Shown piece by piece: positions 34,846 to 43,825 of a stretch of DNA of 64,000 nt (positions are counted from its first letter, which is position 1; each line of letters starts with the position of its first letter). Under the pieces are notes generated by a model that was not told the DNA's origin, did no database searches, and worked only from the letters and a program-made list of their open reading frames with translations. Source of the stretch: Desulfobacteraceae bacterium (lineage in GTDB: Bacteria; Desulfobacterota; Desulfobacteria; Desulfobacterales; Desulfobacteraceae); the NCBI GenBank assembly GCA_024226935.1, contig JAAELK010000225.1, positions 1-64,000 of the forward strand. Reading direction: 5' to 3'. The position numbers and the translations under genes were made by a program.

Positions 34846-36861
34846 ATGTACCAAGAAAACGATAAGATAGAAAAATTAAAGAAACAAATTTTACACCTAA
34901 AGGCCTGTTTTTCCAACTATAATATAGTCCGTATGCGAGAGGCATTGAGATATCTTACGGGCCCAAAACTTGAGCTGTTCATAAAAATCCCCTTTTTTAT
35001 CCATGTCAATTTACCAAAGTTTCCAGGATTCGTTGATTCAGATCCGGCTGCCCACGGGATTTATAATTTTGAGCAATCCGGTTTTTATAAAGAGGTTCTC
35101 AAACAAAATTTATTACCCCAAAATGCTATTTTCAAAAACAAAGCCGATACGCCGTGTGTACAAGGATTTTATCACATCGGCAGCCTTGGTACCTTCACCC
35201 AGTCCGCAGGATCTGATTTCGACTATTGGGTGATAATTGATAAGAAAAAATTTTCTGATATACGATATTATAACCTTGAAAAAAAGCTGGATCACATCCT
35301 TAAATTCAGCCGGGAAGACTATGACCAGGAAGTCACTTTTTTTATTATGGATCAAAAAGATATACGAAATAATTGCTATGCCAGATTTAACGATCCAGAA
35401 ACCCTGACTGCTCCCAAAGTTTTTTTAAAAGAAGAATTTTATCGGACTTTCTTGATGATCGCCGGCAAAATCCCCATCTGGACCATACTACCCTGCCAAA
35501 GCGATATTAAAACCTACACTGCCCTTGTTAAAGATATTTCATCCACCAGCCACCTAAAATCTATTTCCAAGGAGTTCATTGATCTTGGCACCATTGAAAA
35601 ACCGGGTTTCCAGGATATTTTAAAAGGTCTTTTATGGCATATCTGCAAATCACGATTTGATCCGGTAAAGGCCCTGATAAAAGCATCCATGATTTTTTCA
35701 TCTGGATTTGGTCAAGCGGATCAAAAAATACTTTTATGTGATAAAATCAAAGCAAGATATGAGAAAGCCGGCATCGATGATTATCATGCTGACCCCTATA
35801 AAATGCTTTTTGATCAAATCATTACGTTTCACCAAGACAATGAACCCAAGAGCATAAATCTCATTAAAACCGCCATATTTCTCAGGCTTTGCGGATATCC
35901 CAGGGTCACGATACCGGAAATAGGATCTCCCAAAAAACAATTACTGGACTGGTATATCCGAAACTGGAATCTCAACCAATCCCAGGTCAGCAAACTATTA
36001 TCCTACATCACATGGTCGGAATCGGAAAAACTACTTTTTGAAAGAAGCATCATCACCCGTCTATCATTTATGCACCAAACGGTTCAAAAAAAATATCCCC
36101 TCTCTCAAATAGAAGATAACTTCCCTGCACCGGAAAAAAGAAATTTCAAAATTCTCATCCATAAGACAAAGGAACGTTTAAACAAACCGGATGGGAAAAT
36201 AGCTGAATGCTCCACCTATTTAAAACAACAAAAATTTCAATTATTTCTTCTCCAACACAAACGGTCCCAGGAATGGCATCTATCTTGTTATATAAACCGT
36301 CAACCCCAGCTTCAAAAACTTCATCAAGCTCCAGCGCTTTTAGGCCTATTGGGATGGATACTTGAGAACCAACTCTATGCCAGAGCCCAAAGCTCCATGA
36401 AAATTGATCTTCCCTTACACCTGTTTGAAAGCCATACCATCCCTGTGGACCCAGACAAACTATACCTGGCCTTTCAACCCGTCAAACCCCTATCCGACGA
36501 TATTTTTGAATATTCTCCAATCTGGTCAAAACTGATGATTCTTCTGATATACTCGGAAAAAGAGAAAAAAAAACCTTTGGAAAAGGCGGAATTTCTGGGC
36601 TTAAACACCTGGGGAGAATTATTTTTAGATACATTGGTGCTTGACACAGACAAAAACATGGGGGATAGGTATAAGGAGATCGCTGTCAAAATTGATAAAT
36701 ACGGAGAAAACAGCCTGCGACTTTATTTTTTCCAATTAGCAAAGGAACATGATACAGAGGCAGTATTTGAGATCAAACAACACTTAGCAACATCGTCAGT
36801 GAAGCAACATCGTCACCCCGGGAATCCAGACAAAAACCGTCCATTATTGGACAGATTATAG
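34846..36861 (+). CDS. Class I adenylate cyclase homologue
   Basis: The 671-residue product has the nucleotidyltransferase signature of class I (CyaA-type) cyclases: HIGSLGTFTQSAGSDFDYWV near residues 108-127, matching the GS-x(n)-QS-xx-SD-D-W pattern of enterobacterial CyaA, with the two aspartates kept. The following 500 residues are all-helical, without the glucose-regulated C-terminal domain of Escherichia coli CyaA (848 residues). It should make cAMP from ATP in the cytosol. The pseudo-receiver/TPR gene follows by only eight bases. No CRP-like receptor is in the window. Catalytic activity is inferred from the kept motif. Confidence 0.8.
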   Translation: MYQENDKIEKLKKQILHLKACFSNYNIVRMREALRYLTGPKLELFIKIPFFIHVNLPKFPGFVDSDPAAHGIYNFEQSGFYKEVLKQNLLPQNAIFKNKADTPCVQGFYHIGSLGTFTQSAGSDFDYWVIIDKKKFSDIRYYNLEKKLDHILKFSREDYDQEVTFFIMDQKDIRNNCYARFNDPETLTAPKVFLKEEFYRTFLMIAGKIPIWTILPCQSDIKTYTALVKDISSTSHLKSISKEFIDLGTIEKPGFQDILKGLLWHICKSRFDPVKALIKASMIFSSGFGQADQKILLCDKIKARYEKAGIDDYHADPYKMLFDQIITFHQDNEPKSINLIKTAIFLRLCGYPRVTIPEIGSPKKQLLDWYIRNWNLNQSQVSKLLSYITWSESEKLLFERSIITRLSFMHQTVQKKYPLSQIEDNFPAPEKRNFKILIHKTKERLNKPDGKIAECSTYLKQQKFQLFLLQHKRSQEWHLSCYINRQPQLQKLHQAPALLGLLGWILENQLYARAQSSMKIDLPLHLFESHTIPVDPDKLYLAFQPVKPLSDDIFEYSPIWSKLMILLIYSEKEKKKPLEKAEFLGLNTWGELFLDTLVLDTDKNMGDRYKEIAVKIDKYGENSLRLYFFQLAKEHDTEAVFEIKQHLATSSVKQHRHPGNPDKNRPLLDRL

Positions 36862-36869
36862 GAAAAAAA

Positions 36870-37880
36870 ATGCAAGATAAATCCATCCTGGTGGTCAGTG
36901 AAAAAGAAGATGAAAGAACAGATCTGACCCAGACTTTAAAAGAAATAGGATACAACAAAATCTTATCTGCCCAGGGCGGAGGAGATGCATGGGCATGTTT
37001 GAAATCAAACAAAATCGACTGTGTCATCTCTTCATATGATATGGAAGATATGTCAGGACTTGCTTTGTTAAAGATTCTTCGAAGGGAAGAATCGGTGGCC
37101 GACCTACCCTTTTTCCTCACCCATGATGCCTTCACTCAAATAAAGGTGATCAAAGCCGGACAGATTGGCGTGACCGGTCTTTTTGTGATTCCATACAACG
37201 AACAGGGAATGAAAGACAAACTTATTCAAGCCCTTGAAAAAATCAAGGACCCGGTGGTCGTCCAGGTAGAAGAAAACCTGGAAATAGGGATTGACCTCAT
37301 TGAAAAACAAGAATTTAACAAGGCCCTGAAGGTATTTCAGCGCCTTGTCAACCAGCGGGAAAATCCTGAATATTATTTTAATATCGGATATATTAAAACC
37401 TCCCAGGGACATCACAGTGAAGCTATTGAAGCCTTTTCCAAGGCTACCCAACTGGACAGACTTTTTGTCAAAGCATATGAAGCCATGGGAAGGGCCTATA
37501 AGGCACTTGGGGATGCCCAAAAATCGGAAGAATGTCTCCAGGTTGCAGCAGAAATATACATGGACACAGACAAACTCGGGTCGGCCGAAGAAATTCTCAC
37601 CGAAATCCTCAAAACCGGATCAAATTCCTTAAACGTATTTAACACATTGGGGGTACTCCATCGAAAAAAAGGAGACACGGAACTGGCCCTCCGCCAATAC
37701 AAAAAAGCATTAAAAATCCATCCGGATGAACCCTATATTTATTACAATATCGGCCGACTATACCTGGATATGAAAAATACAACCAAAGCTAAAAACTATT
37801 TCCAGACAGCCCTGGATAAGGACCATAGTTTCGACGAAGCCAAACAGGTAATCAAAGCCATTGATTTGGGCCTTGTGTGA
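36870..37880 (+). CDS. Pseudo-receiver protein with TPR repeats
   Basis: The 336-residue product has a receiver-like domain (about 1-120) with SSYDMEDMSG at the phospho-acceptor site, where the aspartate position is serine, and FVIPYNE where the conserved lysine should be. About six TPR helices-pairs follow (about 135-330; YFNIGYIKTSQGHHSEAIEAF, NTLGVLHRKKGDTELALRQY, YYNIGRLYLDMKNTTKAKNY). TPR arrays bind partner proteins. It lies eight bases after the cyclase gene, so the obvious partner is that cyclase. Phosphorylation control is unlikely. Confidence 0.85.
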   Translation: MQDKSILVVSEKEDERTDLTQTLKEIGYNKILSAQGGGDAWACLKSNKIDCVISSYDMEDMSGLALLKILRREESVADLPFFLTHDAFTQIKVIKAGQIGVTGLFVIPYNEQGMKDKLIQALEKIKDPVVVQVEENLEIGIDLIEKQEFNKALKVFQRLVNQRENPEYYFNIGYIKTSQGHHSEAIEAFSKATQLDRLFVKAYEAMGRAYKALGDAQKSEECLQVAAEIYMDTDKLGSAEEILTEILKTGSNSLNVFNTLGVLHRKKGDTELALRQYKKALKIHPDEPYIYYNIGRLYLDMKNTTKAKNYFQTALDKDHSFDEAKQVIKAIDLGLV

Positions 37881-37887
37881 AATGCTC

Positions 37888-38439
37888 TTAAAGCCATATG
37901 GGATGAATTTCTTTCAAAAGATCCTTTGTACACTGAACAACAGCAGACAACCTGAAATACCGTAATGCCATGCCAAGATTCAGAGTCAGCAATCGAAGAT
38001 AGGAAAGCTCACTGGCTGACATTTCCCACGGTTCTGAGTGGTAAATTCTCAAAGCTCCTATAATTTTTCCCTTTAAATTAATTGGCAGAGATACAATGGA
38101 CCTGATCCCTTCTTTTTCCGCTTTTTCAGGGTATTGAAGACGATCACTATCTTTAGTATCGGTTATGATCACAGGTTTAAAGTTTGATTCCAACTTGATA
38201 CTCTTATCAACCAAAATAATGCCTTTATTGACATACCCAAGACTTAATCCTTCCGTGGCAAGTATCTCCAAGGCTTGGGTCCCAGGATTTACCACAAAAA
38301 TATTAACCCCTTTCACCCCCATGGTAGACACCAGCAATTGAGCAACCTGGGAACCCATGATGGAGGGATTAACTGCATCAAAAACAGTTTCAACAATTAA
38401 TTTATATTTTTCAAGATCTATTTTATAATCACTTAACAT
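37888..38439 (-). CDS. GAF domain protein
   Basis: The 183-residue product is a single GAF domain: an N-terminal helix, then GVKGVNIFVVNPGTQALEILATEGLS, a loop with VDKSIKL, and IRSIVSLPINLKGKIIGALRIYHSEP. No output domain is attached. GAF domains bind small ligands or sense redox state. An AGGAGG site precedes the ATG by six bases. It is 39 bases downstream of the USP-like gene in the same direction, and the two form a small operon. It converges on the TPR gene with a seven-base gap. Confidence 0.85.
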   Translation of the reverse strand: MLSDYKIDLEKYKLIVETVFDAVNPSIMGSQVAQLLVSTMGVKGVNIFVVNPGTQALEILATEGLSLGYVNKGIILVDKSIKLESNFKPVIITDTKDSDRLQYPEKAEKEGIRSIVSLPINLKGKIIGALRIYHSEPWEMSASELSYLRLLTLNLGMALRYFRLSAVVQCTKDLLKEIHPIWL

Positions 38440-38478
38440 GCATGCCTCCTGTAGTTGTTGATAGTATTACCCTTTTTT

Positions 38479-38943
38479 TCAATTGACTATATGAACACCG
38501 ATCCCCCCCTCAACATGCCGGGTAACCCTTTTTGAAATACTTCTGCTGAAATAATTGATAATATTGCCTGGATTTCGATTCAACACCACCACATCGAATT
38601 TGCCCATTTTCCAAAGGCGGATAATATCATCGGCAATATCCTGTCGCACCGGTCGATACAGGCAATGGATATTCTGACCGGCAAAACCATAATTTATGAG
38701 CTTTTGCTTGGCAGCTTCCATGGCATGTTTTTCCTCACCCTGCTGAAACCGAACATAAGAGGCGTTTTTAATCACTTTGTCCATGATAGGATTATTGCGG
38801 GTATCAATTTCCGGGACAGGAGTAAAGGCATGAAACAAAGTTATTTCGACCTCCTTTCTTTTCCCATACCTCTGACCAACAAAATCAATGGCGATTTCAT
38901 CATTAGCGGTGAAATTATAGGGTATCAGTATGTTAACCGGCAT
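38479..38943 (-). CDS. Universal stress protein-like protein
   Basis: From the ATG at 38943 the product is 154 residues, with a near-perfect AAAGGAGGT site upstream. It has the USP fold order: VNILIPYNFTANDEIAIDF, ITLFHAFTPV, a central helix, and KFDVVVLNRNPGNIINYFSRSISKRVTRHV at the end. The ATP-binding G-x2-G-x9-GS motif of ATP-type USPs is not clear (NPGNIINYF...SIS). It probably belongs to the non-ATP-binding type. It is co-directed with the GAF gene, which suggests a stress-sensing pair. Confidence 0.8.
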   Translation of the reverse strand: MPVNILIPYNFTANDEIAIDFVGQRYGKRKEVEITLFHAFTPVPEIDTRNNPIMDKVIKNASYVRFQQGEEKHAMEAAKQKLINYGFAGQNIHCLYRPVRQDIADDIIRLWKMGKFDVVVLNRNPGNIINYFSRSISKRVTRHVEGGIGVHIVN

Positions 38944-39381
38944 CCTGACCTCCTTTCCTAAGGATTTAAAATTATTTTGGATAATGCAAAAAGACAATTT
39001 ATTTTTGTATCAGTGAAAAACCAAAATACATATCAATGATGAAACCCAAAAAAGCGATCTAAAATCAGCGGAATATAATAAGACAGGGCCATATAACCAA
39101 GCTGCCTAAAATATACCAGAGACACCTTGTGTTGTAAATTAATTTACCCGTTTTTTTAATCATTGTTCTGGACATTTACCCCGGGCAAGCTTTTATTCCC
39201 AAAATATTTTTATTATAATTTGACAATAAATCATACAAATTGATAGACTGATAATAGGAATAATGCTAAATTCAAGCAGAATGATCAATTTCTGTAGTAG
39301 TGGTGTTTTTCGATTCTTCTTGCCGCAGTCCTGTCATTTTTTTTATCACAATTAATTATGTTTAAAAAAAAGGAGTGCATT
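38944..39381. other. Divergent intergenic region, 438 bases
   Basis: This AT-rich stretch lies between the leftward USP gene and the rightward ABM gene. A possible rightward promoter is TTGACA at 39220-39225 with TAGACT at 39244-39249 (18-base spacing, poor -10). No frame with a ribosome binding site is seen, and no repeat. Confidence 0.4.
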
Positions 39382-39711
39382 ATGGCAGTTTCCATTATTA
39401 TCAGCCGATTGGTTCAAAACCAAACCATGGCAACACAGCTGGCCCCCTTGATCGTACAACTCAGATCCAAGGCCACTGTTCAGCCAGGATTTCTCACAGC
39501 CCAGACTTTCAGTTGTCTGGATTGTGAAGGCGAGTACCTGATCATCAGTACCTGGAATACTCTGGAAGACTGGAACAAATGGATGCACAATCCAGAGCGC
39601 CTGGCCATCCAAAGCCAAGTAGATGAATTATTAGGGGAAAAAACCCGTTATCGGTATTATGAACCGGTTGTGGGTGGCATCATCCCCAATTTCCCCCCTG
39701 ACACACAATAA
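39382..39711 (+). CDS. ABM-family (antibiotic biosynthesis monooxygenase-like) protein
   Basis: The ATG at 39382 with AAGGAG seven bases upstream gives 109 residues; an ATG at 39358 is less well placed. The product is a dimeric ferredoxin-like ABM domain: VSIIISRLVQ, LIVQLRSKATVQPGFLTAQTF, and YLIISTWNTLEDWNKWMHNPE. Members include monooxygenases, haem-degrading enzymes and small-molecule-binding proteins. It is followed 32 bases later by the CitE-like lyase gene. In an anaerobe a true oxygenase role is unlikely. Confidence 0.8.
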   Translation: MAVSIIISRLVQNQTMATQLAPLIVQLRSKATVQPGFLTAQTFSCLDCEGEYLIISTWNTLEDWNKWMHNPERLAIQSQVDELLGEKTRYRYYEPVVGGIIPNFPPDTQ

Positions 39712-39743
39712 TCTAAAGCCAATTGAACCAGGAAACATTGTCA

Positions 39744-40664
39744 ATGAAACCAAGTAGATCCGTATTGTCCGTCCCGGGACACATGGATAAAATGCAGAAA
39801 AAAGCCGCTGCCGGTGCAGCAGATGTCATCATGCTGGACCTTGAGGACAGCGTACCGGCAGATAAAAAATTGATTGCCAGGCAAATCATCACCAAGGCCA
39901 TTCTCACTGGAGATTGGAAGGGAAAGACCCTGGCCGTCCGCATCAATCCTCTGGATACGCCCTTTGCCTACGAAGATATCATCCAGGTAGTGGAGGCTGC
40001 GGGGCAGGCCATTGATTTCATTGTTATTCCCAAAGTAGCCCATGCCGGGGATATTCATTTTCTTGCCCGCCTTCTGAATGGAATAGAAATGCGGAAAAAA
40101 ATTTATTCCAAAATTGCCATTGAAGCCTCCATCGAGACCGCTGCCGGCCTTGAACAGGTGACTTCCATTGCCCAGGCTGACCAGCGCTTAAGATCCCTAT
40201 CTTTTGGTGTTGCTGATTACACAACATCAATTGGCGCCAAATTAGTTTCCCTGTCAGGCCACGGGGAAAATGAAGAAGAGATCTACCCAGGACATCGATG
40301 GCATTACCCCATAAGCCGAATTGTAATGGCAGCCAAGGCTAATGGACTTCTGGCCATTGATGCCCCCTTTGGTAACTTTAAGGCCCCCAAGGCTCTGGAA
40401 AGTGCCGCTGCCATGGCGGCGGCACTGGGCTGTGATGGGAAATGGGTAATCCACCCGGATCAGATTGAAATCGTGAACAAGGTGTTTAGTCCGACACCAG
40501 AAGAGATCAGGCGGGCTAAACAGATTCTGGATGCAGTTAAGACTGCTGGGTCCTCATCCCAAGGAGCGACTGCAATTAATGGACAAATGATAGATCTTGC
40601 CACGGCACGCCTGGCCGAAAAGGTTTGGGACCAAGCCAGACAACTGGGCCTGGTAGAAAAATAA
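39744..40664 (+). CDS. CitE-like HpcH/HpaI aldolase (malyl-CoA or citramalyl-CoA lyase family)
   Basis: The 306-residue product has the CitE family pattern: RSVLSVPGHMDKMQKKAAAG, the metal-binding MLDLEDSVP near residue 35, AVRINPLDTPFAYED, and IEASIETAAGL with the metal-binding glutamate. A C-terminal helical cap (KWVIHPDQIEIVN) completes it. No citrate lyase alpha or gamma gene is nearby, so it is a stand-alone acyl-CoA lyase, splitting malyl-CoA, citramalyl-CoA or a relative to acetyl-CoA and a 2-oxoacid. The ATG at 39744 with AGGAAA upstream is chosen over a TTG at 39723. It follows the ABM gene in one transcript. Confidence 0.85.
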   Translation: MKPSRSVLSVPGHMDKMQKKAAAGAADVIMLDLEDSVPADKKLIARQIITKAILTGDWKGKTLAVRINPLDTPFAYEDIIQVVEAAGQAIDFIVIPKVAHAGDIHFLARLLNGIEMRKKIYSKIAIEASIETAAGLEQVTSIAQADQRLRSLSFGVADYTTSIGAKLVSLSGHGENEEEIYPGHRWHYPISRIVMAAKANGLLAIDAPFGNFKAPKALESAAAMAAALGCDGKWVIHPDQIEIVNKVFSPTPEEIRRAKQILDAVKTAGSSSQGATAINGQMIDLATARLAEKVWDQARQLGLVEK

Positions 40665-40674
40665 TTCAATAAAC

Positions 40675-41523
40675 TTATTGAGTCGCAGAATCTTTTGCAC
40701 ACCCACCAACAGAGGAAGCATCCGCCCTATCTTGAGAGTTTAAGCCAAGATGCTGTTTTATCTGATTGATATCATTGCCTTCCACCATCCAGCACCCATC
40801 CCCTGATATCACCACCGGGACAGAGGAAAGACCAGCCCTTGAGAAAAAAGAGATGGTTTTGTCTATGAGAATATTTGCCTGACTGCATCCGGGTATATCC
40901 TTGGCATATTGAATTTGCCCATAGTCTTTATAGGCAACTTTGTCACAAATAGCCTGAACTGCCATGTTACGGCTTTTCGAGCCCAGCACCGGAAAAAGAA
41001 TTACCTTAATTTCAAGATGATTTTCCATGGCAAGTATTTCAAGAGACGGCAGCAACTTCTTACAGTGTGAACAATTGGGATCCGTGACTACATACAAAAA
41101 TGTGTCGGCTTTCCCAGGTTTAAATGAAAATAAGGTCAAATCATCTAAAACCTTCAAATTTTTTTGAAAAAAAGCCTTCCGTTTTGCCTTCTCAAGGGCT
41201 TTTTTCTCATCCACCTTTACACGTTCCTTCCGGGCAACATCCGCCAATGAATTCAAAGTATCCCGGGTAATAAATTTTTTATTTTTAAAAAGCTTTCCAA
41301 CCAGGAGAAAATCCTTCCCAGCATAGAAAGGTACAAGGTCACCACCCAGACTTAAGACAACTTCGCACAATGACCCTTGATCCTTTTTAAACACGATTTT
41401 AGCATCCCCGGGCAGAGGTGCCTGTCGGGAAAGCCAATCCATATCAACGTGGGTACAAACCTCGGCGGCAGACACATCAAAACTCAACATCAACAATACT
41501 AAAAACACCAACATCCATCTCAT
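40675..41523 (-). CDS. DsbC-like periplasmic thiol-disulfide protein
   Basis: The 282-residue product has a signal peptide (cleavage near SAAEV, about residue 20), an N-terminal linker-dimerisation part, and a thioredoxin domain with the active site CSHC (TDPNCSHCKKLLPSLE) near residue 155. A cis-proline segment (SSVPVVIS) follows. Two more cysteines lie close to the C-terminus. This resembles DsbC/DsbG disulfide isomerases. It stands alone, converging on the CitE-like gene; no DsbD-type reductase is in the window. Isomerase versus oxidase use cannot be told from the sequence. Confidence 0.85.
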   Translation of the reverse strand: MRWMLVFLVLLMLSFDVSAAEVCTHVDMDWLSRQAPLPGDAKIVFKKDQGSLCEVVLSLGGDLVPFYAGKDFLLVGKLFKNKKFITRDTLNSLADVARKERVKVDEKKALEKAKRKAFFQKNLKVLDDLTLFSFKPGKADTFLYVVTDPNCSHCKKLLPSLEILAMENHLEIKVILFPVLGSKSRNMAVQAICDKVAYKDYGQIQYAKDIPGCSQANILIDKTISFFSRAGLSSVPVVISGDGCWMVEGNDINQIKQHLGLNSQDRADASSVGGCAKDSATQ

Positions 41524-41798
41524 CTTAAATCACCCCTATTTTTAAAAAATATCTCAGTAAAAAATCAAAATTTTCTGAATTCTCTATTACCATATTTTTT
41601 AAACATTAATAAGAGATAAAAAAACTAATCGCTAAAAATAACCTGCACCATGGAAGGCAGTGCAAAACAGACCACTCCCCCCACCAGACATATTGTTCCA
41701 TAGAATAATATGAAGAAACGCTTGATCAAAAGCCTTAAAAAAGAGTAATAGATAATTAAGAGTATTTTTCATCAAATCATAAGCATCGGAATATTATC

Positions 41799-42719
41799 AT
41801 GGAGCAAGACAACAACGATACTTTATTTGAAATTCTATTGGATGCAGCGAAAAAAGTATCCATGGGGGCCTATGACAAAACAGATAGCCTTATGGAATTA
41901 ACCAATCAGAACAAATATCCTGCTGTGGTTTCAGAATTGGCCGAAGCCTTTGGTATGATGATCGTTCAAGTCGAATCCAGAGAATTTAATCTGGAACAAT
42001 TACTATCCGAACTCAAGACAAAAAACCAGAAACTAAAAGAAACTCTCCTTCGGGTCCAGATACTTGAGAGCATTCAAAGCCACATGAGCAAATTTGTACC
42101 CAAATCTGTCCAAGACCTGATTGAGGACAACCCTGAAAATCCGGATCTAACCAAACATGAAAAAAATATATCGGTACTTTTTCTCGATATTGCCGGATAT
42201 ACAAAAATGAGTGAAAATAACTCCAGGGAAAAGATGAATTACCTGATCGAAACCTATTTTAGTGAATTTTTAAATATCATAGTTGAAAACAAAGGAGATA
42301 TTAATGAAACAGCAGGAGATGGCCTGATGATCCTTTTCCAGGATGACACCCCCAAAACCCACGCAATAAACGCAGTTTCCGCAGCCGTTGGAATTCATAA
42401 AAGAACAAAGCTCATCAATGAATCTTTAAAGGGAAAATATAAACCGGTATCAGTAAACATTGGCATTAACTCAGGCAATGCCTCTGTGGGCTCCACTCGA
42501 TTCAAAGGCATTGCCGGCGATCGATGGACCTATACTGCTTCAGGTGCAGTCACCAATATTGCGGCCCGGGTATGCGCCATTGCAACAGATGGAAAGATTC
42601 TTGTCACCTCCTTAACATCCGATCATATCAAAAACAACTTTAGACTGGGCGAACAAAAAAAACAAAAACTTAAAAATGTCAGTAAGGCAATCCAAGTCCA
42701 AGAAGTGCTTATTGACTAA
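41799..42719 (+). CDS. Soluble class III adenylate/guanylate cyclase
   Basis: The 306-residue product has an N-terminal helical part with a coiled coil (about 60-95) and a complete cyclase domain (about 120-300). The metal aspartates are in SVLFLDIAGYT near residue 127 and AGDGLMILF. The C-terminal half, missing from the cyclase at the window start, is here: VNIGINSGNASVGS, GDRWTYTASGAVTNIAARV with the NxxxR pair. The lysine that usually selects adenine is threonine (NETAGDG), so the substrate is open. It has no membrane segment or sensor domain and stands alone. Confidence 0.88.
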   Translation: MEQDNNDTLFEILLDAAKKVSMGAYDKTDSLMELTNQNKYPAVVSELAEAFGMMIVQVESREFNLEQLLSELKTKNQKLKETLLRVQILESIQSHMSKFVPKSVQDLIEDNPENPDLTKHEKNISVLFLDIAGYTKMSENNSREKMNYLIETYFSEFLNIIVENKGDINETAGDGLMILFQDDTPKTHAINAVSAAVGIHKRTKLINESLKGKYKPVSVNIGINSGNASVGSTRFKGIAGDRWTYTASGAVTNIAARVCAIATDGKILVTSLTSDHIKNNFRLGEQKKQKLKNVSKAIQVQEVLID

Positions 42720-42762
42720 ACAAACCAAAGTGGGATTCCATCACCCACCCAAGGGGTAAAGC

Positions 42763-43086
42763 CTAGGGCAAATCTTCCATGGTATCGTAACAGGGCATAA
42801 TAGAGGGGAAACCTGAAATTTCGATCACTTCCTTAATATTTCCAGAAAGTCCTGCCAGACATAATTCCCCTTTAAGAGCCTTTACTTTCTTAGTAGCAAC
42901 CAAAAAAATTCGCAACCCAGCACTGGAAACATATTCAAGATTGGTTAGGTCCAATACTATATTCAAATTTCCCTCTTCAATAATTTTGCCGAGACTTAGT
43001 TCCAGTTCCGGTGCTGTAACTGCATCCAATCGTCCCTTTAACCCAACCACACATCTACCCTCTTCAACCAGCTTTCCTATTTCCAT
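42763..43086 (-). CDS. STAS-domain anti-sigma factor antagonist-like protein
   Basis: The 107-residue product is a single STAS domain: CVVGLKGRLDAVTAPELE, then NIVLDLTNLEYVSSAGLRIFLVATKKV with the phosphorylatable serine in VSSAGLR. A GGAG site precedes the ATG. STAS antagonists free a sigma factor or other target from an RsbW-like kinase. It is distant (about 10 kb) from the RsbW-like gene at 52429 and close in sequence to the second STAS protein at 52906, so both could use the same kinase. Confidence 0.9.
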   Translation of the reverse strand: MEIGKLVEEGRCVVGLKGRLDAVTAPELELSLGKIIEEGNLNIVLDLTNLEYVSSAGLRIFLVATKKVKALKGELCLAGLSGNIKEVIEISGFPSIMPCYDTMEDLP

Positions 43087-43406
43087 ATGATCTCCATAAA
43101 AACGCCGTTTCCCTTTGGAATGATATATAGTCTACACCTTACCTCCACTATCTGTATTCCATAAAAAGGATTGTGTCAATTAGAAGCTTAATTTTGTTCA
43201 GGGCAAACAGGACCAGCCAGGGATGGCTTTCCATAGAACATAAGGAAATTACACCTGATTGATCAGGCAATATAATTTATAAAATGGAATCAAATGCCCC
43301 TGAATATCACAAGGACAAAAAAAAAGTCTCTGAACAAATTATAGTTCAGAGACTTCTATCTTTTCAAGTCACCAAGATGACTTTTTTAGCTAAGTAAAAC
43401 GGCTAA
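43087..43406. other. Intergenic region, 320 bases
   Basis: It carries the promoter side of the leftward STAS gene and, at its right end, the terminator of the cold-shock gene. I see no gene or repeat in the rest. Confidence 0.5.
43311..43358 (-). terminator. Rho-independent terminator of the cold-shock gene
   Basis: AGTCTCTGAAC and GTTCAGAGACT form a perfect 11-base stem with an eight-base loop. On the minus strand the stem is followed by a run of nine T. It lies 50 bases after the cold-shock stop codon. Confidence 0.92.
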
Positions 43407-43610
43407 CTAGAGCACGGTTACATTTGTTGCAGCAGGACCTTTCTGTCCTTCTTCAATATCAAATGAAACACGGTCCCCTTCATTCAGGGATTTAAAACCT
43501 GCTGAATTAATGCCGGAATGATGTACAAATACATCTTTTCCGCCGTCTTCTTGTTCAATAAAACCAAAACCCTTTGAGTCGTTAAACCATTTTACAGTAC
43601 CGTTAGCCAT
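43407..43610 (-). CDS. Cold-shock domain protein (CspA family)
   Basis: The 67-residue product is a typical cold-shock protein with the RNP motifs KGFGFIE and DVFVHHS. It binds single-stranded RNA and DNA and resolves mRNA structure. A leftward promoter about 130 bases upstream leaves a leader of about 125 bases, as in known cold-shock mRNAs with temperature-sensitive leaders; the regulation here is inferred. Confidence 0.95.
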   Translation of the reverse strand: MANGTVKWFNDSKGFGFIEQEDGGKDVFVHHSGINSAGFKSLNEGDRVSFDIEEGQKGPAATNVTVL

Positions 43611-43740
43611 ATTGGCAATCTCCTATAGTAATAAAAAAAATACAAGCTTCAAACTTCGGAGCAACACCATTCTATTTTTTGGAATATACACCTCAGAAAT
43701 GAAACCTAAGCGCTTTACATACAGCAGCGCAATCTTTATA

Positions 43741-43768
43741 AGAATACAGGAATACTAATAAAAGTCAA
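43741..43768 (-). promoter_or_regulatory. Cold-shock gene promoter
   Basis: On the minus strand TTGACT (43768-43763) and TATTCT (43746-43741) are spaced by 16 bases. It predicts a leader of about 125 bases before the ATG at 43610. Confidence 0.55.
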
Positions 43769-43791
43769 GCATTAAATTAATCAGATTACAT

Positions 43792-43815
43792 TTTTTCCCA
43801 CAATAATGGGAAAAA
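43792..43815. promoter_or_regulatory. Perfect inverted repeat between the two divergent promoters
   Basis: TTTTTCCCA and TGGGAAAAA are exact reverse complements around a six-base loop. It sits between the -35 boxes of the leftward and rightward promoters, 23 and 10 bases away. It may be a shared operator. Confidence 0.55.
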
Positions 43816-43825
43816 GACTCAATGC

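Noticed and set aside
42725-42760. GTGGG...CCCAC hairpin between the convergent cyclase and STAS genes as a terminator
   Set aside because: The stem is only five bases and no T-run follows on either strand.
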